Part shown: positions 6,220 through 13,414 of the stretch, in pieces
Layout of the letters: each line of letters starts with the position of its first letter
Position numbering within the stretch: position 1 is the first letter of the stretch
DNA from: a bacterium (Candidatus Gribaldobacteria) CG07_land_8_20_14_0_80_33_18
GTDB taxonomy: Bacteria; Patescibacteriota; Minisyncoccia; Minisyncoccales; CG1-02-41-26
Direction: 5' to 3'
DNA: 24,772 nt
NCBI GenBank assembly: GCA_002779425.1
Contig: PEWP01000018.1
Coordinates: 1-24,772 of the forward strand
Translations under genes and position numbers: made by a program
Notes under the pieces: generated by a model
The model's database searches: none
Told to the model about the DNA's origin: nothing
The model's input: only the letters and a program-made list of their open reading frames with translations

Positions 6220-7535
6220 TTCTTTTAAGTATTACTACAACAAAAAATTCAGGTTGGAGAGAAAAAATAAAAGAAGCAAATAAATTAGGGCTAAAAGAAA
6301 TAGCCCTTTTTCCTACTTGTCTTAATAAAAAGCAAAGAGAGGAACTTTATTTTTTACTCAAAAAATCAACAATTAAAAATATCCCTTTTGTTCATTTGAG
6401 AAGCGATATGAATTTGGAGGAATTGGATTTTTTTATTAAAAATTATAAAACAGAGGTTTTTAATATTCATACCCAAGCCCAGTACCCTTTAATTCATGAT
6501 TACTCTAAATATAAATCCAAAATATATATTGAAAATGTTTTTCAGGAATTTGATAAAAAGGAACTTAAAAATTTTGCCGGCATCTGTTTAGACCTTTCCC
6601 ATTTGGAAAATGACCGGCTTTTAAATAAAAAGAGATTCTCAAAAAATATAAAAATAATTGAAAAATATTCTCTACCCATTGGCTGTAATCATATCTCCGC
6701 TATAAAAAATTTTACCCATCTTGATAAAAGCGGCGAGCTTCGTTACGACGAACATCATTTTGAAAATTTTTCCGAATTTGATTATTTAAAAAATTATCCC
6801 CCGAAATATTTTTCCCAATTTATTGCCATTGAAGTGACAAATTCTCTTAGTCAACAATTAAAGGTTAGAGATTATTTGTTTGATTCTTTATTTCACAAAA
6901 ATTTTTTAAATGTTCAAATTGATTTTTCAAAATTTTTTGTTATTCCCAGAGAAGAAACGGAATTTTGGATACAGAAAGTGATAAGAGAATTGAAAATTGT
7001 AAATGACAAATTGCAAATTTTAGACATATTTGCCGGAACCGGTTGTCTTGGTATTGCTGTCTCAAAGAATATAAAAAATAGTTTTGTTGATTTTGTTGAT
7101 AATGATAAAAAGGCGATTGAACAGATTAAAATCAATTTAAAACTGAATAAGATTTCTTCGAAAAGATATAAAATTTACAAATCTGATTTATTTAAAAAAC
7201 TAGAGGGTAAGAAATATAACGTTATTTTAGCTAATCCTCCTTATGTGGCTAAAGAAAGATTAAATGAGGTTCAAGATACAATAAAGGAATTTGAACCAAA
7301 AATTGCCTGGTTTGGAGGAAAAAGGGGATTAGTAATTATTTCAAAATTTTTAAAAGAAGCTAAAAATTTCCTCAACAAAGATGGTAAAATTTATTTTGAA
7401 TTTGACCCCTTCCAAAAAGAAGAAGTTGAAAGAATAGCGAAAAAGGAGAATTATCAAATTCAATTCTTTAAAGACCAATTTCAAAAATTCCGCTACGCCA
7501 AACTAAATTTTCGAGATCCGATCTCAAAAATTTGA
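6216..7535 (+). CDS. prmC: TIM-barrel domain fused to PrmC-type glutamine methyltransferase
   Basis: A 439-residue two-domain protein. Residues about 1-215 look like a xylose-isomerase/sugar-phosphate-isomerase TIM barrel, with candidate metal ligands at strand ends: His60, His85 (FNIH), Glu106 (IYIEN), Asp126 (CLDLSH), His159 (CNHIS) and Glu206 (IAIEV). Residues about 240-435 are a PrmC/HemK catalytic domain: IPREETE (243-249), SAM motif DIFAGTGCLGIA (270-281), catalytic NPPY (340-343) and EPKIAWFGG (360-368). PrmC methylates the GGQ glutamine of release factors. Its normal N-terminal helical, substrate-positioning domain is absent and the barrel occupies its place. The last codons (RDPIS) derive from a palindromic repeat. 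The start overlaps the upstream stop (ATGA). The methyltransferase call is firm; the barrel's substrate is unknown. Confidence 0.85.
   Translation: MILLSITTTKNSGWREKIKEANKLGLKEIALFPTCLNKKQREELYFLLKKSTIKNIPFVHLRSDMNLEELDFFIKNYKTEVFNIHTQAQYPLIHDYSKYKSKIYIENVFQEFDKKELKNFAGICLDLSHLENDRLLNKKRFSKNIKIIEKYSLPIGCNHISAIKNFTHLDKSGELRYDEHHFENFSEFDYLKNYPPKYFSQFIAIEVTNSLSQQLKVRDYLFDSLFHKNFLNVQIDFSKFFVIPREETEFWIQKVIRELKIVNDKLQILDIFAGTGCLGIAVSKNIKNSFVDFVDNDKKAIEQIKINLKLNKISSKRYKIYKSDLFKKLEGKKYNVILANPPYVAKERLNEVQDTIKEFEPKIAWFGGKRGLVIISKFLKEAKNFLNKDGKIYFEFDPFQKEEVERIAKKENYQIQFFKDQFQKFRYAKLNFRDPISKI
7513..7525. repeat. GAGATCCGATCTC palindromic mini-repeat, copy 1
   Basis: An imperfect palindrome at the 3' end of the PrmC-fusion gene, encoding RDPIS. 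The identical 13-mer recurs in murC at 19120-19132, together with its reverse complement at 19102-19114. Confidence 0.75.
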
Positions 7536-7560
7536 CATTTTACTGAAAATTTTATATAAT
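7532..7560 (+). promoter_or_regulatory. Full-consensus sigma-70 promoter
   Basis: A perfect TTGACA (7532-7537), exactly 17 nt, and a perfect TATAAT (7555-7560). The predicted start near 7567 gives a leader of about 39 nt. It overlaps the end of the upstream coding sequence. Confidence 0.85.
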
Positions 7561-7605
7561 ATTATTTATATAATCTTGAATTAAGTTCTTTAAAAAGGAG
7601 GCTAT

Positions 7606-7833
7606 ATGGCGTTTCTTAAAAGAAAATGGGTTGTAGTATCAATAATAGTAATTTATTATCTAATAGCGCTCAGCTTGTATTGCGCTGGGTGGCTGGATAT
7701 AAAACCAGGATTATGCGGTTTGTTGATTCTATTAGGTAATATTGTTTGGTGTTTACCTTTTCTCCGATATTATCTTATAGAAAAGGAGGAGGAGGAAAGA
7801 AAAAGAATGGAAAAACAAAAAGAAAAGACTTAA
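7606..7833 (+). CDS. Small two-helix membrane protein, unknown
   Basis: A 75-residue protein with two predicted membrane segments (about 9-27 and 36-54), a short loop, and a strongly charged C-terminal tail (EKEEEERKRMEKQKEK). The start is fixed by AAAAAGGAGG 5 nt before the ATG. The N-terminal lysines suggest a cytosolic N-terminus by the positive-inside rule, which would place the charged tail in the cytosol too. I recognise no family. It is a monocistronic unit: full-consensus promoter, strong Shine-Dalgarno and a clean terminator. That equipment implies high expression for a very small protein. Confidence 0.85.
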   Translation: MAFLKRKWVVVSIIVIYYLIALSLYCAGWLDIKPGLCGLLILLGNIVWCLPFLRYYLIEKEEEERKRMEKQKEKT

Positions 7834-7844
7834 ATTACTCAAGT

Positions 7845-7875
7845 AAAAAGCGCTCAGATTATCGAGCGCTTTTTT
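7845..7875 (+). terminator. Intrinsic terminator
   Basis: AGCGCTC (7849-7855) pairs with GAGCGCT (7864-7870), extended by flanking A/T pairs, with an 8-nt loop and a T-run. Confidence 0.87.
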
Positions 7876-7942
7876 ATTCTTGATTTTAATTTATTTTTTG
7901 TTAAACTTTAATTAGTTAGATTGATTAGGATTCCCATCTTCT

Positions 7943-8455
7943 ATGAGACCAACAAAAGATGAATATTATTTAATGATTGCTGAAGAAGTGGCAAATCGCG
8001 CTACTTGTTTTCGCGTTAAAATTGGAGCCATTATTGTTAAAGACGACCAGATTATCGCTACCGGTTATGTTGGCGCGCCAAGAAAAACAAAAGATTGTCT
8101 TGAAAGAGGGGAATGTTTAAGAGATAAATTAAAGATTCCTCACGGCAGAAATTACGAAATTTGTCGCTCTTGCCACGCGGAGCAAAACTGTATTATTAAT
8201 GCTGCCCGAGCCGGGGTATCTCTTTTAAATGGAGATATGTATATTTATGCTAAAAATCAAAAAGGGGAAAGAATAGATTCTTTCCCTTGTTTTATTTGTA
8301 AAAAAATGATTATTAATGCTGGTTTAAAAAGAGTAGTATGTTCTACAAAAGAGGGGGAAATAAAAATCTTTTTAGTTGAAGATTGGGTGAAAGACTGGCA
8401 AGAAAAAGACATTATCGACGATAAACATCAATATGGAAAAGACCAAAATAATTAA
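7943..8455 (+). CDS. dCMP deaminase family protein
   Basis: A 170-residue zinc-dependent deaminase of the deoxycytidylate deaminase (ComEB-like) type. The catalytic HAE is at 78-80 (CHAEQN) and the zinc cysteines are in PCFIC at 115-119. A CXXGXC-like cluster (CLERGEC, 52-58) in front is typical of dCMP deaminases and can hold an extra metal. The enzyme makes dUMP from dCMP for thymidylate synthesis. Length agrees with the family. No Shine-Dalgarno or convincing promoter is visible; the preceding terminator isolates it from the small membrane protein gene. Its TAA shares bases with the converging tyrS stop (8452-8455). Confidence 0.92.
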   Translation: MRPTKDEYYLMIAEEVANRATCFRVKIGAIIVKDDQIIATGYVGAPRKTKDCLERGECLRDKLKIPHGRNYEICRSCHAEQNCIINAARAGVSLLNGDMYIYAKNQKGERIDSFPCFICKKMIINAGLKRVVCSTKEGEIKIFLVEDWVKDWQEKDIIDDKHQYGKDQNN

Positions 8456-9633
8456 CCAATTTTTAAAAATTTTCTTTTACCGATTTGAATAACCATTCCT
8501 TTTTTTATTTCAACTTTTTTTCTCCAATCTTTCTCTACTTTTTCATTTATTTTAACTCCTCCTTGCAAAACAATTCTTTTTGCTTCACTTTTTGAAGATA
8601 CTAATTTTGAATCGAATAGTAAATCAAGAAGGGGATAAATTTTCTTCTTGGTTTTAAAAACAAGAATTTCTGATGGTAATTTTTTTTCTTTAAAAATACG
8701 GTTAAATTCTCTTTCTGCCTCTTCAGCCGTTTTTTCATTATAATATAAGTTTACAATTGTTCGAGCTAATTTTGCTTTTAAATCTCTTGGATTTACTTCT
8801 TTATTTTTTAATTCTTTTTTAATTTTTTCTATTTCTTCTAAAGGTAGGGGAGTGGTAAGTTCAAAATAATCTCCGATTAATCCATCTTTCATTGACATTA
8901 TCTTCCCATATATATCGTTTGGCTTATCAGTAATGTTAATAACATTACCGCGAGTAGTTGACATTTTTTCGCCATCTAAACCTAAAAGCATTTTAAAAGT
9001 TATAATATCCTGCGGGGATTGGTTAAACATTTTTTGAATTTCTCGACCAACTTTTAAATTAAATAACTGGTCTGTACCACCGATTTCAATATCAGCTTTT
9101 ACCATTACGGAGTCATATCCTTGAAATAGAGGATATAATAATTCATGAACACCGATTGGTTTCCCTTCATCCCATCTCTCTTTGAAATTTCTTCTCTGAA
9201 TCATTTGTTGGGCAGTAAATTTCATTGCTAAAGAAAGTAAGTCATGCATAGTTAATTTATTTAACCATTTACTATTGTAGTGCAATTCAACTTTTTTCAC
9301 ATTTAAAATTTTATTGATTTGCCCTATATAATCTTCCATATTCTCTTTTATTTCTTTATCGCTTAAAGGTCTTCGCATCGCTGTTTTATCCGAAGCATCG
9401 CCAATTTGAGCAGTAAAATCACCGATAATCAAAACAATCTGATGCCCCAAATTTTGAAAAGCCCTCAGTTTCCAAAGAACAGAAGCTCTCCCTAAATGAA
9501 TTTTCGGCCCTGTTGGGTCAATACCATGTTTAATCCGCAGTTTTTTCCCGGATTTTAATTTCTTTAATAAGCTTTCTTTTTCAATAATTTCTTCTACCCC
9601 TTTAAATAATATTTCTTTTATTTTTGCTTTCAT
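8452..9633 (-). CDS. tyrS: Tyrosyl-tRNA synthetase
   Basis: A 393-residue class I aminoacyl-tRNA synthetase. The HIGH-type motif is HLGRAS at 46-51, GGTDQ at 186-190 is part of the tyrosine pocket, and KMSTT is at 223-227. An S4 RNA-binding domain occupies roughly 328-393 (LLFDSKLVSSKSEAKRIVLQ). The architecture and length match the shorter TyrRZ-like bacterial form. It charges tRNA-Tyr in the cytosol. It lies 29 bases downstream of efp on the same strand, with a double palindrome between them, so cotranscription with efp is likely. No separate promoter was seen. Confidence 0.97.
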   Translation of the reverse strand: MKAKIKEILFKGVEEIIEKESLLKKLKSGKKLRIKHGIDPTGPKIHLGRASVLWKLRAFQNLGHQIVLIIGDFTAQIGDASDKTAMRRPLSDKEIKENMEDYIGQINKILNVKKVELHYNSKWLNKLTMHDLLSLAMKFTAQQMIQRRNFKERWDEGKPIGVHELLYPLFQGYDSVMVKADIEIGGTDQLFNLKVGREIQKMFNQSPQDIITFKMLLGLDGEKMSTTRGNVINITDKPNDIYGKIMSMKDGLIGDYFELTTPLPLEEIEKIKKELKNKEVNPRDLKAKLARTIVNLYYNEKTAEEAEREFNRIFKEKKLPSEILVFKTKKKIYPLLDLLFDSKLVSSKSEAKRIVLQGGVKINEKVEKDWRKKVEIKKGMVIQIGKRKFLKIG

Positions 9634-9655
9634 ATTTGTTTATGGTTCGGCCACT

Positions 9656-9705
9656 GGGAAATTCAGTTCGCTCCGCTCACGAATTTCCCGCCGCCTGCGG
9701 GCGGC
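9656..9705. repeat. Double palindrome at the efp 3' end (loop-core repeat plus GC hairpin)
   Basis: First element: GGGAAATTC-A-GT (9656-9667), core TCGCTCCGCTC (9668-9678), AC-GAATTTCCC (9679-9689). It forms a long stem with one bulged A. Second element, directly adjoining: GCCGCC-TGCG-GGCGGC (9690-9705). The efp stop codon (9663-9665) lies inside the first element. On the RNA this could also terminate or attenuate between efp and tyrS, but no T-run follows. Confidence 0.85.
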
Positions 9706-10259
9706 CTCCTTACATATTCGTTGGTTTCAGTATTTATTTCAACTATATCTCCTTCTTTTATAAACAAAGGAACATTTACCAGAGTGTTTGTTTCTAATTT
9801 AACTACTTTGGTGCCTCCCTGAGCGCGATCGCCTTTAATCCCCGGCGGCGCTTCAATGACTTTTAAATGAACCTTTATAGGCAAGTTGATATTTATAATT
9901 TTATTATTAAAAACAAGCCCTTGGACCACTTGCCCTGTCTTTAAAAATTTAGCGCTTTCGCCAATTTGAACCTCTGTGAAACTAAATCGTTCTGATGGAT
10001 TTTCTAATTTACAAAAATAATAATTTCCTTTATTGAAATATAAAAATTTTAAATCAATTTTATCAATTTCTACTTCTTCAAATTTATCTGACTGTTGGAA
10101 AGTTTTTTCCAAAACTTGGCCAGTTATTAGATTTCTCATTTTTACTCTGGCTACTGATCTTCTTTGCGCCATTTTAATCTGTTCAAAATCTAAAACTTCG
10201 CAGGGTTCCTCATCTAAAATAAATTTTACTCCTTTTCGGAGTTCAAAATAAGTTAACAT
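9663..10259 (-). CDS. efp: Elongation factor P
   Basis: A 198-residue EF-P with all three OB-type domains: an N-terminal KOW-like domain with MRNLITGQVLEKTF, the central YFNKGNYYFCKLENPSERF, and C-terminal GDRAQGGTKVVKLETNTLVNVPLFI. EF-P relieves ribosome stalling at polyproline. Gapless alignment of the loop region places Gln32 (KMAQRRS) where most EF-Ps carry the modified Lys34 or an Arg. The family end (TNEYV) is followed by about 15 extra residues (RRPPAGGGKFVSGAN) encoded by two adjoining palindromic repeats that displaced the stop codon. A TTGATT-16-TATAAT promoter lies upstream. No clear Shine-Dalgarno precedes the ATG. Confidence 0.96.
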   Translation of the reverse strand: MLTYFELRKGVKFILDEEPCEVLDFEQIKMAQRRSVARVKMRNLITGQVLEKTFQQSDKFEEVEIDKIDLKFLYFNKGNYYFCKLENPSERFSFTEVQIGESAKFLKTGQVVQGLVFNNKIININLPIKVHLKVIEAPPGIKGDRAQGGTKVVKLETNTLVNVPLFIKEGDIVEINTETNEYVRRPPAGGGKFVSGAN

Positions 10260-10292
10260 AATTATGTTATCTTAATTTAGTTTTCTTTTTCT

Positions 10293-10320
10293 ATTATAAC
10301 TTTGTTAAAAATAAAATCAA
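10293..10320 (-). promoter_or_regulatory. Promoter of efp-tyrS
   Basis: Read on the minus strand: TTGATT (10320-10315), a 16-nt spacer and TATAAT (10298-10293). Predicted start is near 10286, about 27 nt before the efp ATG. Confidence 0.65.
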
Positions 10321-10333
10321 CAATTAATGTATC

Positions 10334-10347
10334 TAAATCGCGATTTA
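10334..10347. promoter_or_regulatory. 14-bp perfect palindrome, possible operator
   Basis: TAAATCGCGATTTA is a perfect palindrome in the divergent efp/secreted-protein intergenic region, just upstream of the efp -35. It could be a repressor site. A poor TTAACT/TTATAT pair follows it for the plus-strand gene. Only position and symmetry support the call. Confidence 0.35.
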
Positions 10348-10436
10348 ACTTTTTTCTTTATTTATTATATCTTAAAATATGTCCTTTAAAAAAAATTAAT
10401 GTGGGGTTAAGAAAAAAAGTTAAAAAGGAGGAAAAA

Positions 10437-11144
10437 GTGAAGAGATTAGGAAAAATTTTAACAATGGTTTCAATGGTAATGGTAGTTAAAATAGGAATTG
10501 GGTCAGAGTATTCAGAGTATAAGCGTCAATTCGCCGTCGTGGGACTAGAAACAATATACAGTATTGACTACCAATTTATCCAGCAGAAGAATCGGATTGA
10601 TGTAAAGGTTTGTTGGGACACAAAGAAAGCCGTGAAATCTGAAATATGTTGGAATAAAACAACAACATTTCTTCCAGAGGAGCCGTTCGGGAAAATAAGT
10701 GCGAAAACAACAAGTAGTGGAAAACATCACGAAGCAGTTATAAAATATCTCCCATCGGGAGAAACGGCTTGGCTTTGTATAAATGCTGGGGAGGATAATT
10801 ATAGGTTTGCTATTTGTCCACCAGAACGAAAAGATGTGCTCGTCCATTTGGCTGTTGCGACTACAATAGCGGATAAACAATATTTTTTTATTATTTTCCA
10901 CTTTGCTTCTGAAAAGGTAGAACCAAAAGATTTTCTTGTAAGATTGAGAGAAAAAAATAAAAAGTGGCAAAATATAGGGGTTGAATATCATCAAAACGAT
11001 CCCCATTACCGTACTGCTTGGATGGAAACCAGAGGAGGGATTTATGAGTTTGAGATATTAAAAAACAAGAAAGTTATTGCCAAAGAAAAAGTTGAAATCC
11101 CTTCTATAAAAGATGTAGAAGAAACAAAAATTATAACGCCTTAA
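10437..11144 (+). CDS. Secreted protein, possible fibronectin-like fold
   Basis: The start is GTG at 10437, because AAAAAGGAGG lies 6 nt upstream and the product then opens with a clear signal peptide (KRLGKILTMVSMVMVVKIGIG, cleavage near residue 22-24). The frame stays open upstream to a TTG at 10302, but that part is lysine-rich junk. The mature chain (about 210 residues) is beta-rich. Residues about 45-125 (RIDVKVCWDT..., SSGKHHEAVIKYLPSGETAWLCINAG) look like a fibronectin type III-like sandwich, and a second sandwich-like half ends in GGIYEFEILKNKKVIAKEKV. Four cysteines in the first half could form disulphides. No catalytic motif is seen. Monocistronic, with its own terminator. Confidence 0.8.
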   Translation: MKRLGKILTMVSMVMVVKIGIGSEYSEYKRQFAVVGLETIYSIDYQFIQQKNRIDVKVCWDTKKAVKSEICWNKTTTFLPEEPFGKISAKTTSSGKHHEAVIKYLPSGETAWLCINAGEDNYRFAICPPERKDVLVHLAVATTIADKQYFFIIFHFASEKVEPKDFLVRLREKNKKWQNIGVEYHQNDPHYRTAWMETRGGIYEFEILKNKKVIAKEKVEIPSIKDVEETKIITP

Positions 11145-11158
11145 CCTCGCGATTATTG

Positions 11159-11194
11159 AAAAGGCTCGATAGCATTTGCTGCGAGCCTTTTTAA
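11159..11194 (+). terminator. Intrinsic terminator, possibly bidirectional
   Basis: AAAAGGCTCG (11159-11168) pairs with CGAGCCTTTT (11182-11191), followed by T's on the plus strand. On the minus strand it lies 20-odd bases past the fmt stop and ends in four T's, so it may also end the nine-gene minus-strand run. Confidence 0.85.
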
Positions 11195-11213
11195 TTGTAT
11201 AGTTTAAAATAAT

Positions 11214-12179
11214 TTAAAATAATATTGTACCGATAATATCTTTATGTCCCAATAAGAAATCTTCAGCTGCTATTGGTTTTTTCCCTTCCAGTTGTATTTT
11301 TTGCAAAATTAAGTAATTTTGTCCAGTTTGAATTGTTAATTTTTTATCATCTGTTAAGAAAATTTCACCTATCTGCTTGTTTGTTTTTGTTTGAGTCGGT
11401 AAAATTTCTACCTTCAAAATTTTCAAATTCTTGATTCTTAATTCTTGATTCTTGATTCTTGTATAGCTTCCTGGCCAAGGATTAAATGCTCTGATTTGTC
11501 TTTCGATTTCCTCTGCCGATTTGCTCCAGTCAATTTTTCCGTCTTCTTTTTTTAAAATTTTTGTATAAGTTGCTTTATTTTCATCTTGGGCTTCTTGAGG
11601 AAGCGGTTTAATCTCGCCCTTAAGCCATTTTGGAATTGTTTCTATGACTAACTTTGCTCCTAATTCTGCCAACTTATTATGTAATTCTTCATACGTTAAT
11701 TTTTCATTTTTCATTTTTAATTTTTCATTTGCTATGATTGGCCCGTGGTCTATTTTCTCATCCATTTTTATAATTGTTACTCCTGTTTCTTTATCGCCAT
11801 TTAGAATTGTAAATTGAAGCGGAGAAGAACCACGCCATCTCGGAAGAAGGGAAGGGTGAATATTAATAAAACCATATTTGGGGATATCTAAGATATGTTT
11901 GGGTATTATCTGACCATAAGCAGCAACAATAATTAAATCAGGCCTCAGATTTAAGATTTCAGATTTAAGATTTAAGATTTTTTCGGATTGGAGTACTGAA
12001 ATATTATATTTTTCAGCCACAAGCTTTACTGGCGGGGGAGTAAGAATTTGTTCTCTTCCTACTGGTTTATCCGGTTGAGTGATTACTAAAATTGGTTTAT
12101 ATAGAGTTTGGATAAGTTTTTCTAAAATAATCGCTCCAAACTCCCCAGTTCCTATAAAGATAATTTTGACATTTTTCAT
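11214..12179 (-). CDS. fmt: Methionyl-tRNA formyltransferase
   Basis: A 321-residue formyltransferase. The N-terminal Rossmann domain begins IIFIGTGEFGA. The catalytic Asn-His-Asp set lies in INIHPSLLPRWRGSSP and the following KMDEKIDHGPI, the signature of 10-formyl-THF enzymes. The C-terminal OB-like tRNA-binding domain follows AFNPWPGSYT. It formylates initiator Met-tRNA. Three stretches are built from short AT-rich direct repeats (11427-11461, 11701-11730, 11946-11981), encoding RIKNQELRIKNLKI, NEKLKMKNEKL and LKSEILNL; these seem to be repeat expansions tolerated in surface regions. It is the last gene of the minus-strand run, 4 nt after the HhH gene. Confidence 0.96.
   Translation of the reverse strand: MKNVKIIFIGTGEFGAIILEKLIQTLYKPILVITQPDKPVGREQILTPPPVKLVAEKYNISVLQSEKILNLKSEILNLRPDLIIVAAYGQIIPKHILDIPKYGFINIHPSLLPRWRGSSPLQFTILNGDKETGVTIIKMDEKIDHGPIIANEKLKMKNEKLTYEELHNKLAELGAKLVIETIPKWLKGEIKPLPQEAQDENKATYTKILKKEDGKIDWSKSAEEIERQIRAFNPWPGSYTRIKNQELRIKNLKILKVEILPTQTKTNKQIGEIFLTDDKKLTIQTGQNYLILQKIQLEGKKPIAAEDFLLGHKDIIGTILF
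11427..11461. repeat. Short direct repeats in fmt (1)
   Basis: Near-tandem copies of ATTCTTG/ATTCTTA within coding sequence. Related TTCTTGATTCTTGAT text occurs just upstream of aspS (about 19992-20006). Confidence 0.7.
11701..11730. repeat. Short direct repeats in fmt (2)
   Basis: Four near-tandem TTTTTCA/TTTTTAA units within coding sequence, read as KLKMKNEKL. Confidence 0.65.
11946..11981. repeat. Short direct repeats in fmt (3)
   Basis: Near-tandem CAGATTTAAGATTT units within coding sequence, read as LKSEILNL. Confidence 0.65.
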
Positions 12180-12183
12180 AATT

Positions 12184-12864
12184 TTATTTCATAATCCGCC
12201 ATTCAATTTCTTCTTCTTTACCAGCGAATTCCAACCATTCACCCTCTAGTGTAATTACATACCATCTACGATGAGTTCCAGACCAAACCATTGGATTCCC
12301 CTGATAATATGGTTTCTTTACAATTTCTTTTGGTTTCAATCTATCAAGTTCTAACCATTTTTTAAAAACGGTCTCAATCGCGTAATCCAAACCTCTTGAT
12401 TTTGCCCATTCGGCAACTTTAGTTATTGCTTCTTTAGCTTTTTCTGTTGAGCCGGCTAATTCTAAAAGTTGTTTCGCCGGTTTTGTAAACCGCGAATAAA
12501 TAATCTTTCTTTTTTTGGAATTTTTTTTAACTTCTTCTAATGACAAACCCTTAGTTTCAAAATAATGGGTTATCACTTGGCGGATAGCTGTTTCTTCTTT
12601 TAGCTCTTCGAAATATTTAATTTTTTCTTTTTTTAGATACTCTTCAATTTTTTCTGAAATACTTTTTCCAACACCCGGTATCTTTCGAATAGCTTTAATA
12701 CCATTTTCCTTGTAAATTAAAGAAACATCTTTTTCTAAATTTTCCAAAGATTTAGCCGCTTTTCGATAAGCCGCGGGTTTGAAAGCTACGCCTTTTATTT
12801 CAAGAAGTTCAGCAATTTCGCCAAATATCTCTGCAATTTTTCGATTATTCATTTTATTCATCAT
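12184..12864 (-). CDS. HhH protein with Pol X-type N-terminal domain and novel C-terminus
   Basis: Residues about 1-90 match the N-terminal 8-kDa helix-hairpin-helix domain of family X DNA polymerases: NRKIAEIFGEIAELLEIKG, then FKPAAYRKAA, then IRKIPGVGKSISEKIEEYL, where the IPGVG hairpin binds DNA backbone. No polymerase palm or PHP domain follows. Instead come a basic helical segment and an unrecognised C-terminal module with YYQGNPMVWSGTHRRWYV and GEWLEFAG. That makes it a compact DNA-binding or lyase-like protein rather than a polymerase. Start chosen at ATG 12864, overlapping amrA by 11 nt; ATG 12852 and TTG 12873 are alternatives, and none has a strong Shine-Dalgarno. Confidence 0.75.
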   Translation of the reverse strand: MMNKMNNRKIAEIFGEIAELLEIKGVAFKPAAYRKAAKSLENLEKDVSLIYKENGIKAIRKIPGVGKSISEKIEEYLKKEKIKYFEELKEETAIRQVITHYFETKGLSLEEVKKNSKKRKIIYSRFTKPAKQLLELAGSTEKAKEAITKVAEWAKSRGLDYAIETVFKKWLELDRLKPKEIVKKPYYQGNPMVWSGTHRRWYVITLEGEWLEFAGKEEEIEWRIMK

Positions 12865-13414
12865 ATTTCTCAACTGTAAATTTATAGATTATTGTTTTTT
12901 CTCGCATTGGATCTATTCCACCCTTTTGGCAGGCAATAGAAATTTGATTTTCTACTGTATCAATTCCTTCTAAATCAGGAAGTAAAAGGGCAGACTTTGG
13001 CACAAAATGTCCATTAAAAACCACATCAGTAGTAGAAGAAATTGGTACTGTTCTTATTATAATACCAATTTTTTTTGGGTCTAATTCCTTAATATCTTTC
13101 ACCAATTCTGGTTCGTTTAAAATGTAGACGGTATAAGAAAGCTCGGGAAGTTCTTCTTTTTGAATTGGTCCAAAACGATAATCCTCAGTGGCTGCGGCAA
13201 TAGCATTTGAGATAATTTCTTGGGCAATATTTTCTTTGGTTGGCAAATAAGTTCCAATACAACTCCGTAAATCATTGTTTTTTTCAATCGTTACAAAAGT
13301 CCCGGCTCTTCTTTCCAAAAATTCTTTTGGCAGATGAGCCGGCAATGGAATAATTTTTCCTTTACCAATAAATGTTTCAACAGCTTGTTTTGCTAAATAA
13401 ATTAATGGATTCAT
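12854..13414 (-). CDS. amrA: AmmeMemoRadiSam system protein A (AMMECR1 domain)
   Basis: A 186-residue AMMECR1-domain protein. The diagnostic LRSCIGT (family LRGCIGT) is followed by NAIAAATEDYRFGPI and the ELSYTVYILNEPELV strand, all standard for the fold. It is one of the three families that recur together as the AmmeMemoRadiSam system. The other two lie upstream in the same run (amrB at 15697-16347, amrS at 16735-17748). The molecular function of the family is not settled. The start codon overlaps the upstream kinase stop as ATGA, so the two are translationally coupled. Confidence 0.92.
   Translation of the reverse strand: MNPLIYLAKQAVETFIGKGKIIPLPAHLPKEFLERRAGTFVTIEKNNDLRSCIGTYLPTKENIAQEIISNAIAAATEDYRFGPIQKEELPELSYTVYILNEPELVKDIKELDPKKIGIIIRTVPISSTTDVVFNGHFVPKSALLLPDLEGIDTVENQISIACQKGGIDPMREKTIIYKFTVEKYDE

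Noticed and set aside
8452..8455. Shared TTAA at the converging dCMP deaminase and tyrS stops
   Set aside because: Tail-to-tail stop overlap is common in compact genomes. No terminator is visible, but nothing else is unusual.
10302..10436. N-terminal extension of the secreted protein from an upstream TTG
   Set aside because: The strong Shine-Dalgarno and the signal peptide begin at GTG 10437; the extension is lysine-rich and overlaps the promoter region.
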